Below, piece after piece: positions 7,056-15,918 of a DNA stretch of 64,000 bases (the stretch's first letter is position 1; every line of letters begins with the position of its first letter). Under the pieces are notes generated by a model. That model ran no database searches. It saw only the letters and a list, made by a program, of their open reading frames with translations, and was not told the origin of the DNA. The DNA is from Nonomuraea polychroma (GTDB lineage: Bacteria > Actinomycetota > Actinomycetes > Streptosporangiales > Streptosporangiaceae): positions 8,769,501-8,833,500 of the forward strand of contig NZ_SAUN01000001.1 of NCBI RefSeq assembly GCF_004011505.1, read 5' to 3'. Both the position numbers and the translations under genes were made by a program.

Positions 7056-9938
7056 GTGAGCGCTGAACCAGCCGTGCTCCAGTTCTCCGTCTTGGGTCCT
7101 CTGGCGGTGACCCGCGAGGGCGAACGCATCGAACTCGGAGGCACCCGCGTCAAAGCCCTGGTAGCCACACTGCTCATCGCCCAGGGCAAGGTGGTGACGA
7201 CCGACCACATCGTCGACGCGGTATGGGGAGAACACGCTCCGAACAGCGCCATTTCCACGCTGTATTCGTACATCACGAGGTTGAGGAAGGCCCTCGAACC
7301 AGACCGGCAGCCCCGTGCGGCCACAGGCCTCCTCGACCGCCAGGGCCCGGGCTACGTCCTGCGCGTCAGGCCGGAATCGGTGGACTCGGAACGCTTCGCC
7401 GCTCTGGCGGAGCGCGGCGCGAGGCTGCTGCCCGACGATCCACCGGCGGCGGCGGAAAGCCTCGCGACCGCGCTCGCGCTGTGGCGCGGCCCCGCGTACG
7501 CCGACCTCGGCGACTCCGACGTGGCGGGCGCCGAGATCGCGCGGCTGGAGAACGCCAGGCTTGCCGCCCGCCAGGACCACGCGGCGGCCCGCCTCTCGAT
7601 GGGCGCGGCCGTCCAGGCGGTGGGCGAGCTGGAGTCGCTGGTCCGCGAGCACCCGCTGGCGGAGCGGTCCTGGGAGTTGCTGGCGCTCGCCCTGTACCGG
7701 AGCGGGCGGCAGGGAGACGCCCTGGCCGCCCTCCGCATGGCGCGCGAGCGGCTGATCGAGGAGCTCGGAGTGGACCCCGGCCCCTCGCTGCGCGCCGTGG
7801 AGGCAGCGGTGCTCCGGCAGGACCCCGCGCTGGACTGGCGGGCTCCGAAGGAGGCGGCGGTGATCGCCGAGCCCGCCGAGCCGAGAGTGCCTGCCCGCCC
7901 GAAGCTTCCGGCGCCGCTGACCCGCCTCATCGGGCGTGCCGCCGCCCTGAGCACGGTGAAGGATCTGCTCGCCGCCCACCGGCTGGTGACGATCACCGGT
8001 CCCGGCGGCACCGGCAAGAGCCGCCTGGCTCTGGAGATCGCCCGGGAGCATGAGGACGGGGACGGCCCGTGGCTGGCCCTCCTCGCCGACGTGACCGATG
8101 CGGAGCTGCTGCCGGCCACGGTCGGCGCGGCGATGGGCACGGCCATCACGGCCAGCACCGACCACCTCGCCGCCTCGATCGGCGACCGGGAGATGCTGCT
8201 GGTCCTCGACAACTGCGAGCATCTGGTCGACGCGGTCGCGCCGCTGGCGGAGACGTTGTTGTCCCGCTGCCCCGGCCTGCGGCTGCTCACCACGAGCCGG
8301 GAGCCGTTGGCCGTCGCGGGAGAGACGACCTGGGATCTGCCACCGCTGGACCTCGATGGGGCGGCCGTCGAACTTTTCGTGGAACGGTCCCTCGCGGTCC
8401 GTCCGGACCGGCGGCCCTCGTACGACGAGCGGCGGCTGATCTCCCGGATCTGCCGGGAGCTGGACGGCCTTCCTCTGGCCATCGAGCTCGCGGCGGCCCA
8501 GACCCGAGTCCTGTCCCTCGACGAGATCGCCGGCGGGCTCCACGATCGGTTCGCGTTGCTGGCCACCGGCTCCCGCACCGCCCCCGAGCGCCATCGGAGC
8601 CTGGAGGCGGCCATCGAGTCGAGCGTGCGCCTGCTCACCCCACCCGAGAAAGACCTGCTCGGCTGCCTGAGCCTCTTCGAGGGCGGGTTCGACCTGGAGG
8701 CGGCCGAACGGGTGGCGGGGCCTCCGGCGGTGCTGCACAGGTTGGGCGGTCTCGTCGCCAAGTCACTGGTCACTGTGGACGGCGTTGCCGTGCCCCGGCG
8801 CTATCGGATGCTGGAGAGCATCCGGCAGTACGCCCTTCGCACCCTGTCCGGCGACGAACGGGCCCGATGGGCGGGCCGCCATCTGGCGTGGGCTGTCGAG
8901 CTGGCCGAGACGGCCGGACGGCGCCTGCGCACCTTCGACGGGGAGCTGTGGCTGCGCAGGCTCCGGAACGAGCAGTCGAACACGCGGGCCGCGCTCAGCT
9001 GTGCCCTGGCCGCGGGCGACGGGGACGCCGCGCTGCGCATCGCCGGCGCGCTGTCGTGGTTCTGGTATCGCAACGGCGACGTGCACGAAGGCATCGCGCG
9101 GCTGTCCGAGGCCCTCGACCGCGCAGACGCCGACCACCCCGGGCGGGGGCAGGCGCTGATCGGGCGGGCGTTGCTCCGGTACCTGGCGGGCGACCCGTTC
9201 GCCGGGAACGACGACGTCGAGCTGGCGCTGCGGCAGGCCGAGGCCACCGGCGACGTCGAGACCATGGCCCGCGCCCTGCCGTACCGGGCGTACTTCCTCC
9301 AGCTCAGCGGCGACCCGGGCAAGGCGCAGAGCACGCTCGCCGAGGGCTGGAAGCATGTACGGGCGGCCGGGCTGCCGTGGGTCGAGGCCGAGCTGATGAT
9401 GGTGCGCGGACAGATCACCAGGGTGGCGGGCGATCCGCTGCTCGCCGCCGGGCAGCTCGTACAGGCCGCCGACATCGCCGAGGCCTGCGGCCACGAATGG
9501 GCGTACTGCTCCTCGGGCTGGATCGGGGCGAAGGTCGCCATGGACCTGGGCGACGCCGACCGCGCGGTGCAGCAGGCGGCCCGGCTGGTCGTGCACCTCG
9601 ACCGCGTGCAGGACGTGACCTCCTGGCTGGCCTGTGCCCACGTGCTTGCCGGCGCCCTCGGCATGGCCGGCCGGGCGACGGACGGCGCCGTGCTGCTCGG
9701 CACGGTCTCGGCCATCGGCTCCCGGGTGGGTTACTCCCCCGAGCTCATGGATCCGCTGGACGGCCCACGGAACGTCGCCGCCGTGCGCGACGCCCTCTCT
9801 CCGGAGGCGTACGAAGAGGCCACGGCCATGGGGGCGAGCCTCACGAAGGAGGACGCCACGGCTATGGCGCGCCGCCTCATCGTGAGCACCCCGGGCGACG
9901 ACGGCCGGCAGACGGTCCTGCGCAACGGCCACTCCTGA
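7056..9938 (+). CDS. SARP family regulator with BTAD, NB-ARC and TPR-like domains (AfsR-type)
   Basis: A 960-residue regulator. Residues about 8-98 form the OmpR-like winged helix (FSVLGPLAVTREG to YVLRV), then BTAD (about 105-250, SLRAVEAAVLRQDP). The NB-ARC STAND ATPase has Walker A GPGGTGKSR near 315-323, Walker B LLVLDNCEHL and GLPLAIELAA. A helical TPR-like C-terminus ends in the motif SPELMDPLDGPRNVAAVR. Proteins of this build activate secondary-metabolite or stress genes on binding direct repeats. It stands alone, so no target cluster is indicated. The C-terminal motif is shared with the SARPs at 46 and 51 kb, marking them as paralogues. Start GTG 7056 follows AAGGAAC. Confidence 0.93.
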   Translation: MSAEPAVLQFSVLGPLAVTREGERIELGGTRVKALVATLLIAQGKVVTTDHIVDAVWGEHAPNSAISTLYSYITRLRKALEPDRQPRAATGLLDRQGPGYVLRVRPESVDSERFAALAERGARLLPDDPPAAAESLATALALWRGPAYADLGDSDVAGAEIARLENARLAARQDHAAARLSMGAAVQAVGELESLVREHPLAERSWELLALALYRSGRQGDALAALRMARERLIEELGVDPGPSLRAVEAAVLRQDPALDWRAPKEAAVIAEPAEPRVPARPKLPAPLTRLIGRAAALSTVKDLLAAHRLVTITGPGGTGKSRLALEIAREHEDGDGPWLALLADVTDAELLPATVGAAMGTAITASTDHLAASIGDREMLLVLDNCEHLVDAVAPLAETLLSRCPGLRLLTTSREPLAVAGETTWDLPPLDLDGAAVELFVERSLAVRPDRRPSYDERRLISRICRELDGLPLAIELAAAQTRVLSLDEIAGGLHDRFALLATGSRTAPERHRSLEAAIESSVRLLTPPEKDLLGCLSLFEGGFDLEAAERVAGPPAVLHRLGGLVAKSLVTVDGVAVPRRYRMLESIRQYALRTLSGDERARWAGRHLAWAVELAETAGRRLRTFDGELWLRRLRNEQSNTRAALSCALAAGDGDAALRIAGALSWFWYRNGDVHEGIARLSEALDRADADHPGRGQALIGRALLRYLAGDPFAGNDDVELALRQAEATGDVETMARALPYRAYFLQLSGDPGKAQSTLAEGWKHVRAAGLPWVEAELMMVRGQITRVAGDPLLAAGQLVQAADIAEACGHEWAYCSSGWIGAKVAMDLGDADRAVQQAARLVVHLDRVQDVTSWLACAHVLAGALGMAGRATDGAVLLGTVSAIGSRVGYSPELMDPLDGPRNVAAVRDALSPEAYEEATAMGASLTKEDATAMARRLIVSTPGDDGRQTVLRNGHS

Positions 9939-9969
9939 CCGGAACGCACGGGGACTCTGCCTCCTCCGA

Positions 9970-10085
9970 GTGAGTCACTCCCTTTGCGCCGCACCGCCCG
10001 GGAGATCAGCCCGGTCTCGTAGGCCAGCACGACGGCCTGGACGCGGTCGCTGAGACCGAGCTTGGAACCACGTGTTCGCCCACCG
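9970..10085 (-). pseudogene. LuxR-type response regulator, C-terminal relic
   Basis: The minus strand reads GSKLGLSDRVQAVVLAYETG, the end of a LuxR/FixJ HTH domain (normally KLGLRDRxQAVVxAYExG) close to the usual C-terminus. No upstream coding remains, since the preceding DNA belongs to the epoxide hydrolase. It is a truncated leftover with no expected function. Confidence 0.7.
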
Positions 10086-10124
10086 GCGGCGACTCTCCCA
10101 GCCGTTGCCACGCGGAGCCCGCGG

Positions 10125-11270
10125 TCAGCGGACCTTGCGGAAAAACGCCCGGACGTCGTCGACCAGCAGATCAGGGGCCTCCATGGCGGCGAAGTGACCG
10201 CCCCGGTCGAACTCCGACCAGTGGATCACGTTGTGCTCGCGCTCGGCGACACGCCGGATCCCGCCATCACCGGGGAAGACCGCGACCCCGTGCGGGACCT
10301 CCGAGCGCTCGACCGGCATCCCCCACTGTGCCGAGCCCTCCTTGTAGAGCCGGGCGGACGAGGCGGCGGTGCGGGTCAGCCAGTAGATCGTCACGTCGGT
10401 GAGCATCTGGTCAAGGTCGACCGCGTCCTCGGGCAGGTCGTGCGCGGGGTCGGTCCACTCCTTGAACTTCTCCACGATCCAGGCCAGCTGGGCGGCGGGT
10501 GAGTCGTGCAGACCGAAGGCGACGGTCTGCGGCCGGGTGGCCTGGATGATCGCGTAGCCGGAGCGGTCGTCGTCGGCGTAGAGCTGCATGCGGGCCTGCT
10601 CGGTCTCGGTGAGGCCCTCCATCTCGGCCGGGTCGAAGGCCGGGAAGCCGAGCGCGCCGTTGACGTGCACGCCGACCACCCGCTCGGGGGCGACGCGGCC
10701 CAGCTCGGGGGAGATGACCGAGCCGCTGTCGCCGCCCTGGGCGCCGTAGCGCTCGTAGCCGAGGCGGCTCATCAGCTCGGCCCACGCACGGGCGACCCGG
10801 CGAAGGTCCCAGCCGGTCTCGCGGGTGGGGCCGGAGAAACCGAAGCCGGGGATGGACGGGGCGACGACGTGGAAGGCGTCGGCGGGGTCGCCGCCGTGGG
10901 CGCGGGGGTCGGTGAGCGGGCCGATGACCTTCATGAACTCGACGATCGAGCCGGGCCAGCCGTGGGTGAGGATCAGTGGCAGCGCGTCCGGCTCGGGGGA
11001 ACGCACGTGCAGGAAGTGAATGTTCTGGCCGTCGATCTCGGTGGTGAACTGCGGGTACTCGTTGAGCGCCGCCTCGTGCTTTCGCCAGTCGTATCCGCTG
11101 CGCCAGTACTCGGCCAGCCGCTGCACGTACGAGACCGGGATGCCGTACGACCAGCCGACGCCGGGCAGCTCGTCGGGCCAGAGGGTGCGCGCCAGCCGGT
11201 CGTGCAGGTCGTCGAGCGCGGATTGCGGGATGTCGATGCGGAACGGACTGATCTCCGTGGTGAACGTCAT
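10125..11270 (-). CDS. epoxide hydrolase (alpha/beta hydrolase, EHN-containing)
   Basis: A 381-residue enzyme that opens epoxides to diols. The N-terminal EHN domain is ISPFRIDIPQSALDDLHDRL to about residue 110. The oxyanion-hole motif HGWPGS is at about 103-108. The nucleophile Asp is D181 in QGGDSGS, matching the GGDxGS of microsomal-type epoxide hydrolases. The C-terminal histidine is in DRGGHFAAME. Full length. The start is set at MTFTTE; three extra residues are possible upstream. It is divergent from a WYL regulator that probably controls it. Confidence 0.9.
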   Translation of the reverse strand: MTFTTEISPFRIDIPQSALDDLHDRLARTLWPDELPGVGWSYGIPVSYVQRLAEYWRSGYDWRKHEAALNEYPQFTTEIDGQNIHFLHVRSPEPDALPLILTHGWPGSIVEFMKVIGPLTDPRAHGGDPADAFHVVAPSIPGFGFSGPTRETGWDLRRVARAWAELMSRLGYERYGAQGGDSGSVISPELGRVAPERVVGVHVNGALGFPAFDPAEMEGLTETEQARMQLYADDDRSGYAIIQATRPQTVAFGLHDSPAAQLAWIVEKFKEWTDPAHDLPEDAVDLDQMLTDVTIYWLTRTAASSARLYKEGSAQWGMPVERSEVPHGVAVFPGDGGIRRVAEREHNVIHWSEFDRGGHFAAMEAPDLLVDDVRAFFRKVR

Positions 11271-11292
11271 GGAGAGCACGCTAGGGACGGGT

Positions 11293-11311
11293 TAGGACAG
11301 GATCGGTCCTA
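11293..11311. promoter_or_regulatory. candidate WYL-regulator operator
   Basis: TAGGAC and GTCCTA are inverted around a 7-base spacer, centred in the 63-bp gap between the divergent epoxide hydrolase and WYL regulator starts. Its position over both promoters fits an autoregulated divergon. Confidence 0.5.
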
Positions 11312-11333
11312 GGAATAGGGCAATCTGGAGAAC

Positions 11334-12377
11334 ATGGTGGAGACATCGGCCCGGTTGCTCAGACTGCTCTCGCTCCTGCAGACCCACCGGGAGTGGTCGG
11401 GCGTGGAACTGGCGGAGCGGCTCGGCGTGACCGCACGGACCGTCCGCCGTGATGTCGGGCGGCTGCGCGAGCTCGGCTATCCCGTGCACGCCACCGCGGG
11501 CACGCCCGGCTACCGGCTCGGCGCAGGCACGGACCTGCCGCCGCTCCTGTTGGACGACGACGAGGCGGTGGCGGTCGCGGTGGGGCTGCGGACGGCGGCC
11601 GGGGGCTCGGTGTCGGGGATCGAGGAGACCTCCGTGCGGGCGCTGGCCAAGCTGGAGCGGGTGCTGCCGTCCCGGCTCCGGCATCGCGTGCACGCGCTGC
11701 AGTCGATGACCGTGCCGATGGGACGGGCGGGTTCGGCGGTGGACCCGGCCTCCCTGACCGCGATCGCCGCCGCCTGCCGCGACCACGAGACCCTGCGGTT
11801 CGACTACCGGACGCACGACGGGCAGGAGAGCGCTCGCGCCGCCGAGCCGTACCGGCTCGTCCACTCGGGCCGGCACTGGTACCTGGTGGGCTGGGACACC
11901 AGCCGGGCGGACTGGCGCACCTACCGGGTCGACCGCCTGAGCCTGCAGACGCCGAACGGACCACGGTTCGTCCCCCGCGACCCGCCCGACTCCGACCTGG
12001 CGGCCTACATGTCCCGGTCGATCTCCATCGCGCCCTATCGATACCAGGGCCGCTTCACGATGCACGCTCCGGCCGAGGTCGTCGCCGAGCACATGCCGGC
12101 CACGACGGGGACGATCGAGCCGATCGACGAGCGGTCCTGCACGTTGTCCAGCGGCGCGAACGACCTTGACGAACTCGCCGTCTGGGTCGCGCTGATGGAC
12201 ATCGACTTCGAAGTGCACGAGCCACCCGAGCTCGTCGACCGTATCCAGGCCCTCTCCGCCCGCCTCGCCACTGCTGCCAGATCATCCGGAAGCAGCGTGA
12301 AGCGCTCTGCGAGCTCGTCCGGGTCCAGCGGCTCAGGCAGCCCGCGGAACTCCGATCCCGGAGGTAGATCAGGCTGA
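11334..12377 (+). CDS. YafY-type HTH/WYL transcriptional regulator with an abnormal C-terminal tail
   Basis: A 347-residue predicted protein. The N-terminal HTH_11/DeoR-like domain has LLSLLQTHREWSGVELAERLGVTARTVRRDVGRL. The WYL domain follows, with the conserved W-Y-L in HWYLVGWDTSRADWRTYRVDRL. Family members usually end soon after QALSARLATAA (about residue 317). Here about 30 further residues of Ser/Gly/Pro-rich sequence follow, because the reading frame runs into inverted foreign DNA (see the relic at 12270). The fold is probably intact and the protein functional. It is divergent from the epoxide hydrolase. Confidence 0.88.
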   Translation: MVETSARLLRLLSLLQTHREWSGVELAERLGVTARTVRRDVGRLRELGYPVHATAGTPGYRLGAGTDLPPLLLDDDEAVAVAVGLRTAAGGSVSGIEETSVRALAKLERVLPSRLRHRVHALQSMTVPMGRAGSAVDPASLTAIAAACRDHETLRFDYRTHDGQESARAAEPYRLVHSGRHWYLVGWDTSRADWRTYRVDRLSLQTPNGPRFVPRDPPDSDLAAYMSRSISIAPYRYQGRFTMHAPAEVVAEHMPATTGTIEPIDERSCTLSSGANDLDELAVWVALMDIDFEVHEPPELVDRIQALSARLATAARSSGSSVKRSASSSGSSGSGSPRNSDPGGRSG

Positions 12378-12400
12378 GCACGGTGTGGCCTGATAGGAGG
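12270..12400 (-). pseudogene. possible Tn3-type transposase N-terminal relic
   Basis: On the minus strand one frame reads LDPDELAERFTLLPDDLAAV, resembling the N-terminus (DUF4158-like region) of Tn3-family transposases. It overlaps the 3' end of the WYL gene in antisense and supplies its extra tail and stop. The assignment rests on a short match, so confidence is modest. Confidence 0.4.
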
Positions 12401-12703
12401 CGACGAGGCCGAGACTGCCATGGGGATCCTCCTGACCTGCGAGATGGGAGGGTTCGACGGCGCTCTGAGCGTCCTCGCCGAGCGGTCGCACCCGTACCGG
12501 GGCAGGCTCGGCATCCCCGCCGAAGGGCCCGGTTGAGGTCCGATCGGCGGCCCGCGCGGGCTTCCGGAAGCAGTCGGACCGGTCGCCGTCCATCGCGCCT
12601 CCGGCGGCCCCGGATGGCACGGACCTGCCGCGCGATGTCGTGAAGGCCTGCGACCGGCCGGCGCGGGCCGCAGGCCTCCACCTGTACGTCAACCGGAACG
12701 CTG
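12401..12703. other. intergenic, possibly degenerate coding DNA
   Basis: About 300 bases between the WYL gene and the pectate lyase. One plus-strand frame opens with MGILLTCEMGGFDGAL at 12420 but stops at 12534, and a different frame carries TDLPRDVVKACDRPAR near 12620. This looks like a broken gene, but I cannot name the family. Confidence 0.3.
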
Positions 12704-14092
12704 TTACAGCTTGCCGGCGCCCGCACCCGCCGTGACGGAGGACTTCACGGCACCGACGTTCTCTGCGGTGTAGCCGTACGGGATTGCCGCCACGGAGCCA
12801 TTGATCTCACATGGCCCGGAGTTGGTCAGCGAGTTGTTTCGCGCCACCAACCGTCCGGGATCGGAGTCCGCGTACCCGCTCGCCGACCAGCACGCCTGCT
12901 GCACGTTTTCGAAGACGTTGGCTTCGACGAGCAGTCCGGCGTCCATAACCGAGGCGATGGCGTAGGAGGAGGTGTTGTGGTTGATATTCGAGTAGTAGTT
13001 GTTGAACACGTGGACCGTCTCACCGAAACGCACCCGCGGATTGCGCTCGAAAGTCCGGTCGAACCAGTTGTGGTGATAGGTGACCCGTAGGTGGCCCCGA
13101 TCTTCACCGGCATTGCTGTCGGAGTGGCCGACCAGTGAGTTCTTCCAGTGATTGCGGAAAACGTTCCACGACACAGTGATGTAGTCAGCGCCGTGGGTGA
13201 TGTCCAGCATGCCGTCGTAGTAGTCGGGGTCGCTCTCGATGGTGCTGGAGAGGGTGTTGTGGTCGATCCACGCATGGGTGGCGTTCTCGATCTGGATCGC
13301 GTCGTTACCGGGTACGCCGCGGATGTTCATGTTCTGGATGATCACATTGGCTGGGCTCATGTCCTCGATGTTGAGGGTGGTCCCGGAGATACCGGAGTTC
13401 GCGCCGACGCCCCGGATCGTCTTGTTGGCCGAGATCTCGACGGTGCCCGAGCCGCTGAGCATGCCGTTGACCAGGATGGTCCTGGCGCCTGCGGCCTGTG
13501 CCTGGGTCCGGAAATCGGCAAAGGTGCTCACGGTGACCGTGGATCCGGCCGCACCACCGGTCGTGCCACCGCCCTGCGTGGCCCAGCCGATGATTCCTCC
13601 AGGCGGCGGGGGTGGTGGTGTGCCACCTGCCTCGAAGTCGAGGTAGTCGATGTTGGGCAGGCCGTTCGAGGTGGTCGGGTTGAGCCGGATGGTGTTGCTT
13701 CCCGAGTTCACCGACACGGTGAGCGTCTTGGTGACCCACGTGTTCCACGCGCCGGTGGCCTCGAAGGAGACACTTTGGACGGTCGAGCCGTTGACGACCA
13801 GGTCGGCGGTCCGGGCACTCGTGGTCCCGTTGGCGAACCGCACGCCGAGAGTCGCCGTCCCGGCTGCGCCGGCGTTGACGGTGAACTGGGCGTAGGCGCC
13901 GGTGGCGTTGTTGCCGTTGCAGAACCCGCTGCCCGAGTATCCGGAGTGGTTGCTGTCGATGGTGCCGGTGCAGACCGCGGGCGAGGTCTCCGCCTCATAC
14001 CGCGTGGGCGCGGCATGAGCGGCGGGTTGGGACAGGGCGATGAATGTGCCGGCTAACAGGCTGGTGCATGCGAGGACGGCTTTCAGGCGCAT
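12704..14092 (-). CDS. secreted pectate lyase (PL1) with an N-terminal CBM35/CBM6-type module
   Basis: About 462 residues. A signal peptide (LKAVLACTSLLAGTFIALSQ, cleaved near AAHA-AP) precedes a CBM6/35-like beta-sandwich (YEAETSPAVCTGTI to IDYLDFEAGG, about residues 30-160) and a Pro-rich linker. The C-terminal PL1 parallel beta-helix has the polysaccharide lyase signatures NVIIQNMNIRG, AIQIENATHAWIDHNTL, DGMLDITHGADYITVSWN, and the catalytic-site RVTYHHNWFDRTFERNPRVRFG, which includes the conserved R-x-P-x-x-R. It cleaves pectate outside the cell. ATG 14092 has GGAGAG at good spacing; ATG 14095 is also possible. Confidence 0.92.
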   Translation of the reverse strand: MRLKAVLACTSLLAGTFIALSQPAAHAAPTRYEAETSPAVCTGTIDSNHSGYSGSGFCNGNNATGAYAQFTVNAGAAGTATLGVRFANGTTSARTADLVVNGSTVQSVSFEATGAWNTWVTKTLTVSVNSGSNTIRLNPTTSNGLPNIDYLDFEAGGTPPPPPPGGIIGWATQGGGTTGGAAGSTVTVSTFADFRTQAQAAGARTILVNGMLSGSGTVEISANKTIRGVGANSGISGTTLNIEDMSPANVIIQNMNIRGVPGNDAIQIENATHAWIDHNTLSSTIESDPDYYDGMLDITHGADYITVSWNVFRNHWKNSLVGHSDSNAGEDRGHLRVTYHHNWFDRTFERNPRVRFGETVHVFNNYYSNINHNTSSYAIASVMDAGLLVEANVFENVQQACWSASGYADSDPGRLVARNNSLTNSGPCEINGSVAAIPYGYTAENVGAVKSSVTAGAGAGKL

Positions 14093-14221
14093 CATGCTCT
14101 CCAGTGGTGTGGGTACGGCGGCGCGGGCCATGTTCCAGCGCCAAGACGCCGCGTACGAGATCGCCTTGGTGACCTTGCCCGGGCAAAGCATGGAAACATC
14201 GATGAAACCGTAGCCACGGTA

Positions 14222-14235
14222 GGAAAGCGCTTTCC
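14222..14235. promoter_or_regulatory. LacI-type operator upstream of the pectate lyase
   Basis: GGAAAGCGCTTTCC is a perfect 14-bp palindrome with the central CG and AAAGCGCTTT core of LacI/GalR-family operators. It lies about 130 bp upstream of the lyase start, so sugar-dependent repression is likely. Confidence 0.65.
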
Positions 14236-14251
14236 CTCCGTCAACTACCGG

Positions 14252-14262
14252 TGAAACTTTCA
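14252..14262. promoter_or_regulatory. TGAAACTTTCA palindrome upstream of the pectate lyase
   Basis: This palindrome has the same GAAA-S-TTTC core as the site at 2592-2610 upstream of the arabinofuranosidase-like gene. It is 17 bp from the LacI-type palindrome, suggesting a compound promoter for plant polysaccharide use. Confidence 0.55.
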
Positions 14263-14320
14263 TGACGCGCGACCGGTCTGATTGTGCGCCCGGCAGAGCA
14301 GGAAGCGTTCCGCCGCACGT

Positions 14321-14431
14321 CGTCCGGAAATCGTCGGCCACTCTGACATCGAGGTCACGATGACGATCTACGGCTACGCCTCCATCGACGAGAAGCGCTG
14401 AGCCCTCGGCAAGCTAGGCGAAGCGCTGAGC
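14321..14431 (+). pseudogene. tyrosine recombinase C-terminal relic
   Basis: The plus strand encodes EIVGHSDIEVTMTIYGYASI and then DEKR followed by TGA; without that stop it continues ALGKLGEALSS. This is the last 40 or so residues of an integrase, with the GHS box and the catalytic Tyr of the TxxxY motif. Nothing of the rest remains, so it marks a lost integrative element or phage. Confidence 0.75.
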
Positions 14432-14453
14432 TCACATGATCACGTCACACGGC

Positions 14454-14484
14454 GAAGCGCTCCCGGGGGCTCCTGGAGCGCTTC
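14454..14484 (+). terminator. hairpin terminator after the integrase relic
   Basis: GAAGCGCTCC and GGAGCGCTTC form a perfect 10-bp stem with an 11-base loop, followed by TTCATGTTCC. It probably ended the gene whose relic lies just upstream. Confidence 0.7.
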
Positions 14485-14754
14485 TTCATGTTCCCTGGTA
14501 GAGCCACTTCTCGCTGTGGCGGTGCTTCGTAGGCTCCGATTCCTCGCCCCGTAGCAGGATCAGGCGAACGCGTTGCCGAGATCTCCGTTCGGCGATGTTC
14601 GTGTCTTTGCCGATGCCCTTATAGGACCCGCCCGCGTCATGCCTGTAGCGGCGACCGTCCTGCTTCTGTATTTGTAGCGGCATCGTCTTGTCGGTCCGGC
14701 TCACAGCAGGGATTCTTCAGGCCCTCAGATGTGGCCGCCACGACTACTGTCACA

Positions 14755-15075
14755 GCGTCTCCGCGCCCGCCGCGTGCCGTACCCCCGGACAAGATCAAGC
14801 CGGCGACGTGCGCCGGCTCGGCCAGCGCTACCAGCAGCGCCACGCTGACCGAACCGGAGACAGCCACGAGATGGACGGGCTCGGCCTCGCCAAGGATCGT
14901 TGCACGTATCGATGCGACGGCCCGTTCCAGCGAGAACGGTCCCGGCGTCGCACCGTGACCCGGTAGGTCAGGAGGCAGGAGCCAGCACCCGATGTTCGTC
15001 TCTTAACTGGAGGATCTGCGGCTGCCAGCCGCGCCCGCTGGATCGAACGCGTGCATGAAGACGATGGCCGCCATA
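14755..15075 (-). pseudogene. alpha/beta hydrolase relic with frameshifts
   Basis: Reading the minus strand: MAAIVFMHAFDPAG matches the oxyanion-hole strand of alpha/beta hydrolases. After a frame change, WLLPPDLPGHGATPGPFSLE gives the DLPGHG motif, and PVHLVAVSGSVSVALLVALA the nucleophile-elbow region, then VAGLILSGGTARGG. At least one frameshift separates the pieces and the C-terminal half is missing. It is nonfunctional. Confidence 0.65.
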
Positions 15076-15170
15076 TCGCGGCCCTTCCTCTGGTTACGTG
15101 GGCCTGCCCCCCGCTCAGGATCGCGCGTGAACTGCGACTCTGCTCTCAAGGCGGGCAGGCCACACCGGCG

Positions 15171-15791
15171 TCAGCGGCTGTAGGCCGCGGCGAGCTGTCC
15201 GACGAGGGTGGCGAACGGTATGTCGAGGTCGCTGTACACCTCGCCGGCGATCGGGTGCGCGTTGTCGGCGAGGATCTCTACGGCGAGCGTGGCGTAGTCG
15301 CTCACGATCACACCTGCCTGCTGCAGCCGGAGGAGCCCGGTCTCCCGCTTGGTCCGGGAGAAGGTGCCGCAGGCGTCGACGGCCACGTAAGCGTCATAAC
15401 CTGCCGCGGTCGCGGAGATCGCGGGAAACGCGGCGCATACCTCGAGCGAGATGCCAGCGATGATGAGTTTGCTGCGTCCGGTCGCCTCGACGGCGTCGCG
15501 TACCCGGTCGTCCTGCCAGGCGTTCACCGAGCTCCGGTCGATTACCTTCAGCTCCTCCGGGAGTACGGCCTGCAATTCGGGGATGAGCGGTCCCCACATG
15601 CTGTCAGCGGCCGTGGTGGTGACGACGATCGGCAGCTTCAGGCGCACTGCGGCCTTAGCCAGGCTTGTGACGTTGTGCCTCAGCTCGCTCACGGTAATGT
15701 CGCGCACCCCGGTGAACAGCCCGATCTGGTGGTCCACCAGCAGCAGGGCGGCGTTGCCAGCGGTCAAGGTGGTGTGGAATCGGTCCTGCAT
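15171..15791 (-). CDS. isochorismatase-family cysteine hydrolase (YcaC-like)
   Basis: A 206-residue cytoplasmic hydrolase. The catalytic Asp is D20 in AALLLVDHQIGLF, and the nucleophile Cys is C119 in IIAGISLEVCAAF with the usual preceding cis-peptide region. Length and the VWG/SVNAWQD region fit the YcaC-like branch rather than true isochorismatases. The substrate is unknown. It is divergent from a LysR regulator with a palindrome in the shared promoter, so it is probably that regulator's target. Confidence 0.88.
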   Translation of the reverse strand: MQDRFHTTLTAGNAALLLVDHQIGLFTGVRDITVSELRHNVTSLAKAAVRLKLPIVVTTTAADSMWGPLIPELQAVLPEELKVIDRSSVNAWQDDRVRDAVEATGRSKLIIAGISLEVCAAFPAISATAAGYDAYVAVDACGTFSRTKRETGLLRLQQAGVIVSDYATLAVEILADNAHPIAGEVYSDLDIPFATLVGQLAAAYSR

Positions 15792-15881
15792 TTCTGCCTC
15801 TCTCTCTTCTGATAGTCACGGTCGGTGACGCATCCAGCCTCGATGCGCTGGCCTGCTGGAACAATCGCGATCTGGCACACT

Positions 15882-15904
15882 ATTGGTGAGCAATCTTCAC
15901 CAAT
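15882..15904. promoter_or_regulatory. LysR-type operator
   Basis: ATTGGTGA-GCAATCT-TCACCAAT: 8-bp perfect arms around 7 bases, containing the T-N11-A spacing bound by LysR proteins. It lies between the divergent isochorismatase and LysR genes and just before the preferred LysR start. Confidence 0.7.
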
Positions 15905-15918
15905 GGGGGCGCAGGCGG

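Noticed and set aside
8069..9973. 634-codon plus ORF inside the SARP gene at 7 kb
   Set aside because: Arg/Pro/Gly-rich frame-shifted shadow of the regulator, without any recognisable motif.
14486..14704. 72-codon minus ORF after the integrase relic
   Set aside because: Unusual composition, no ribosome site and no recognisable motif; left unannotated.
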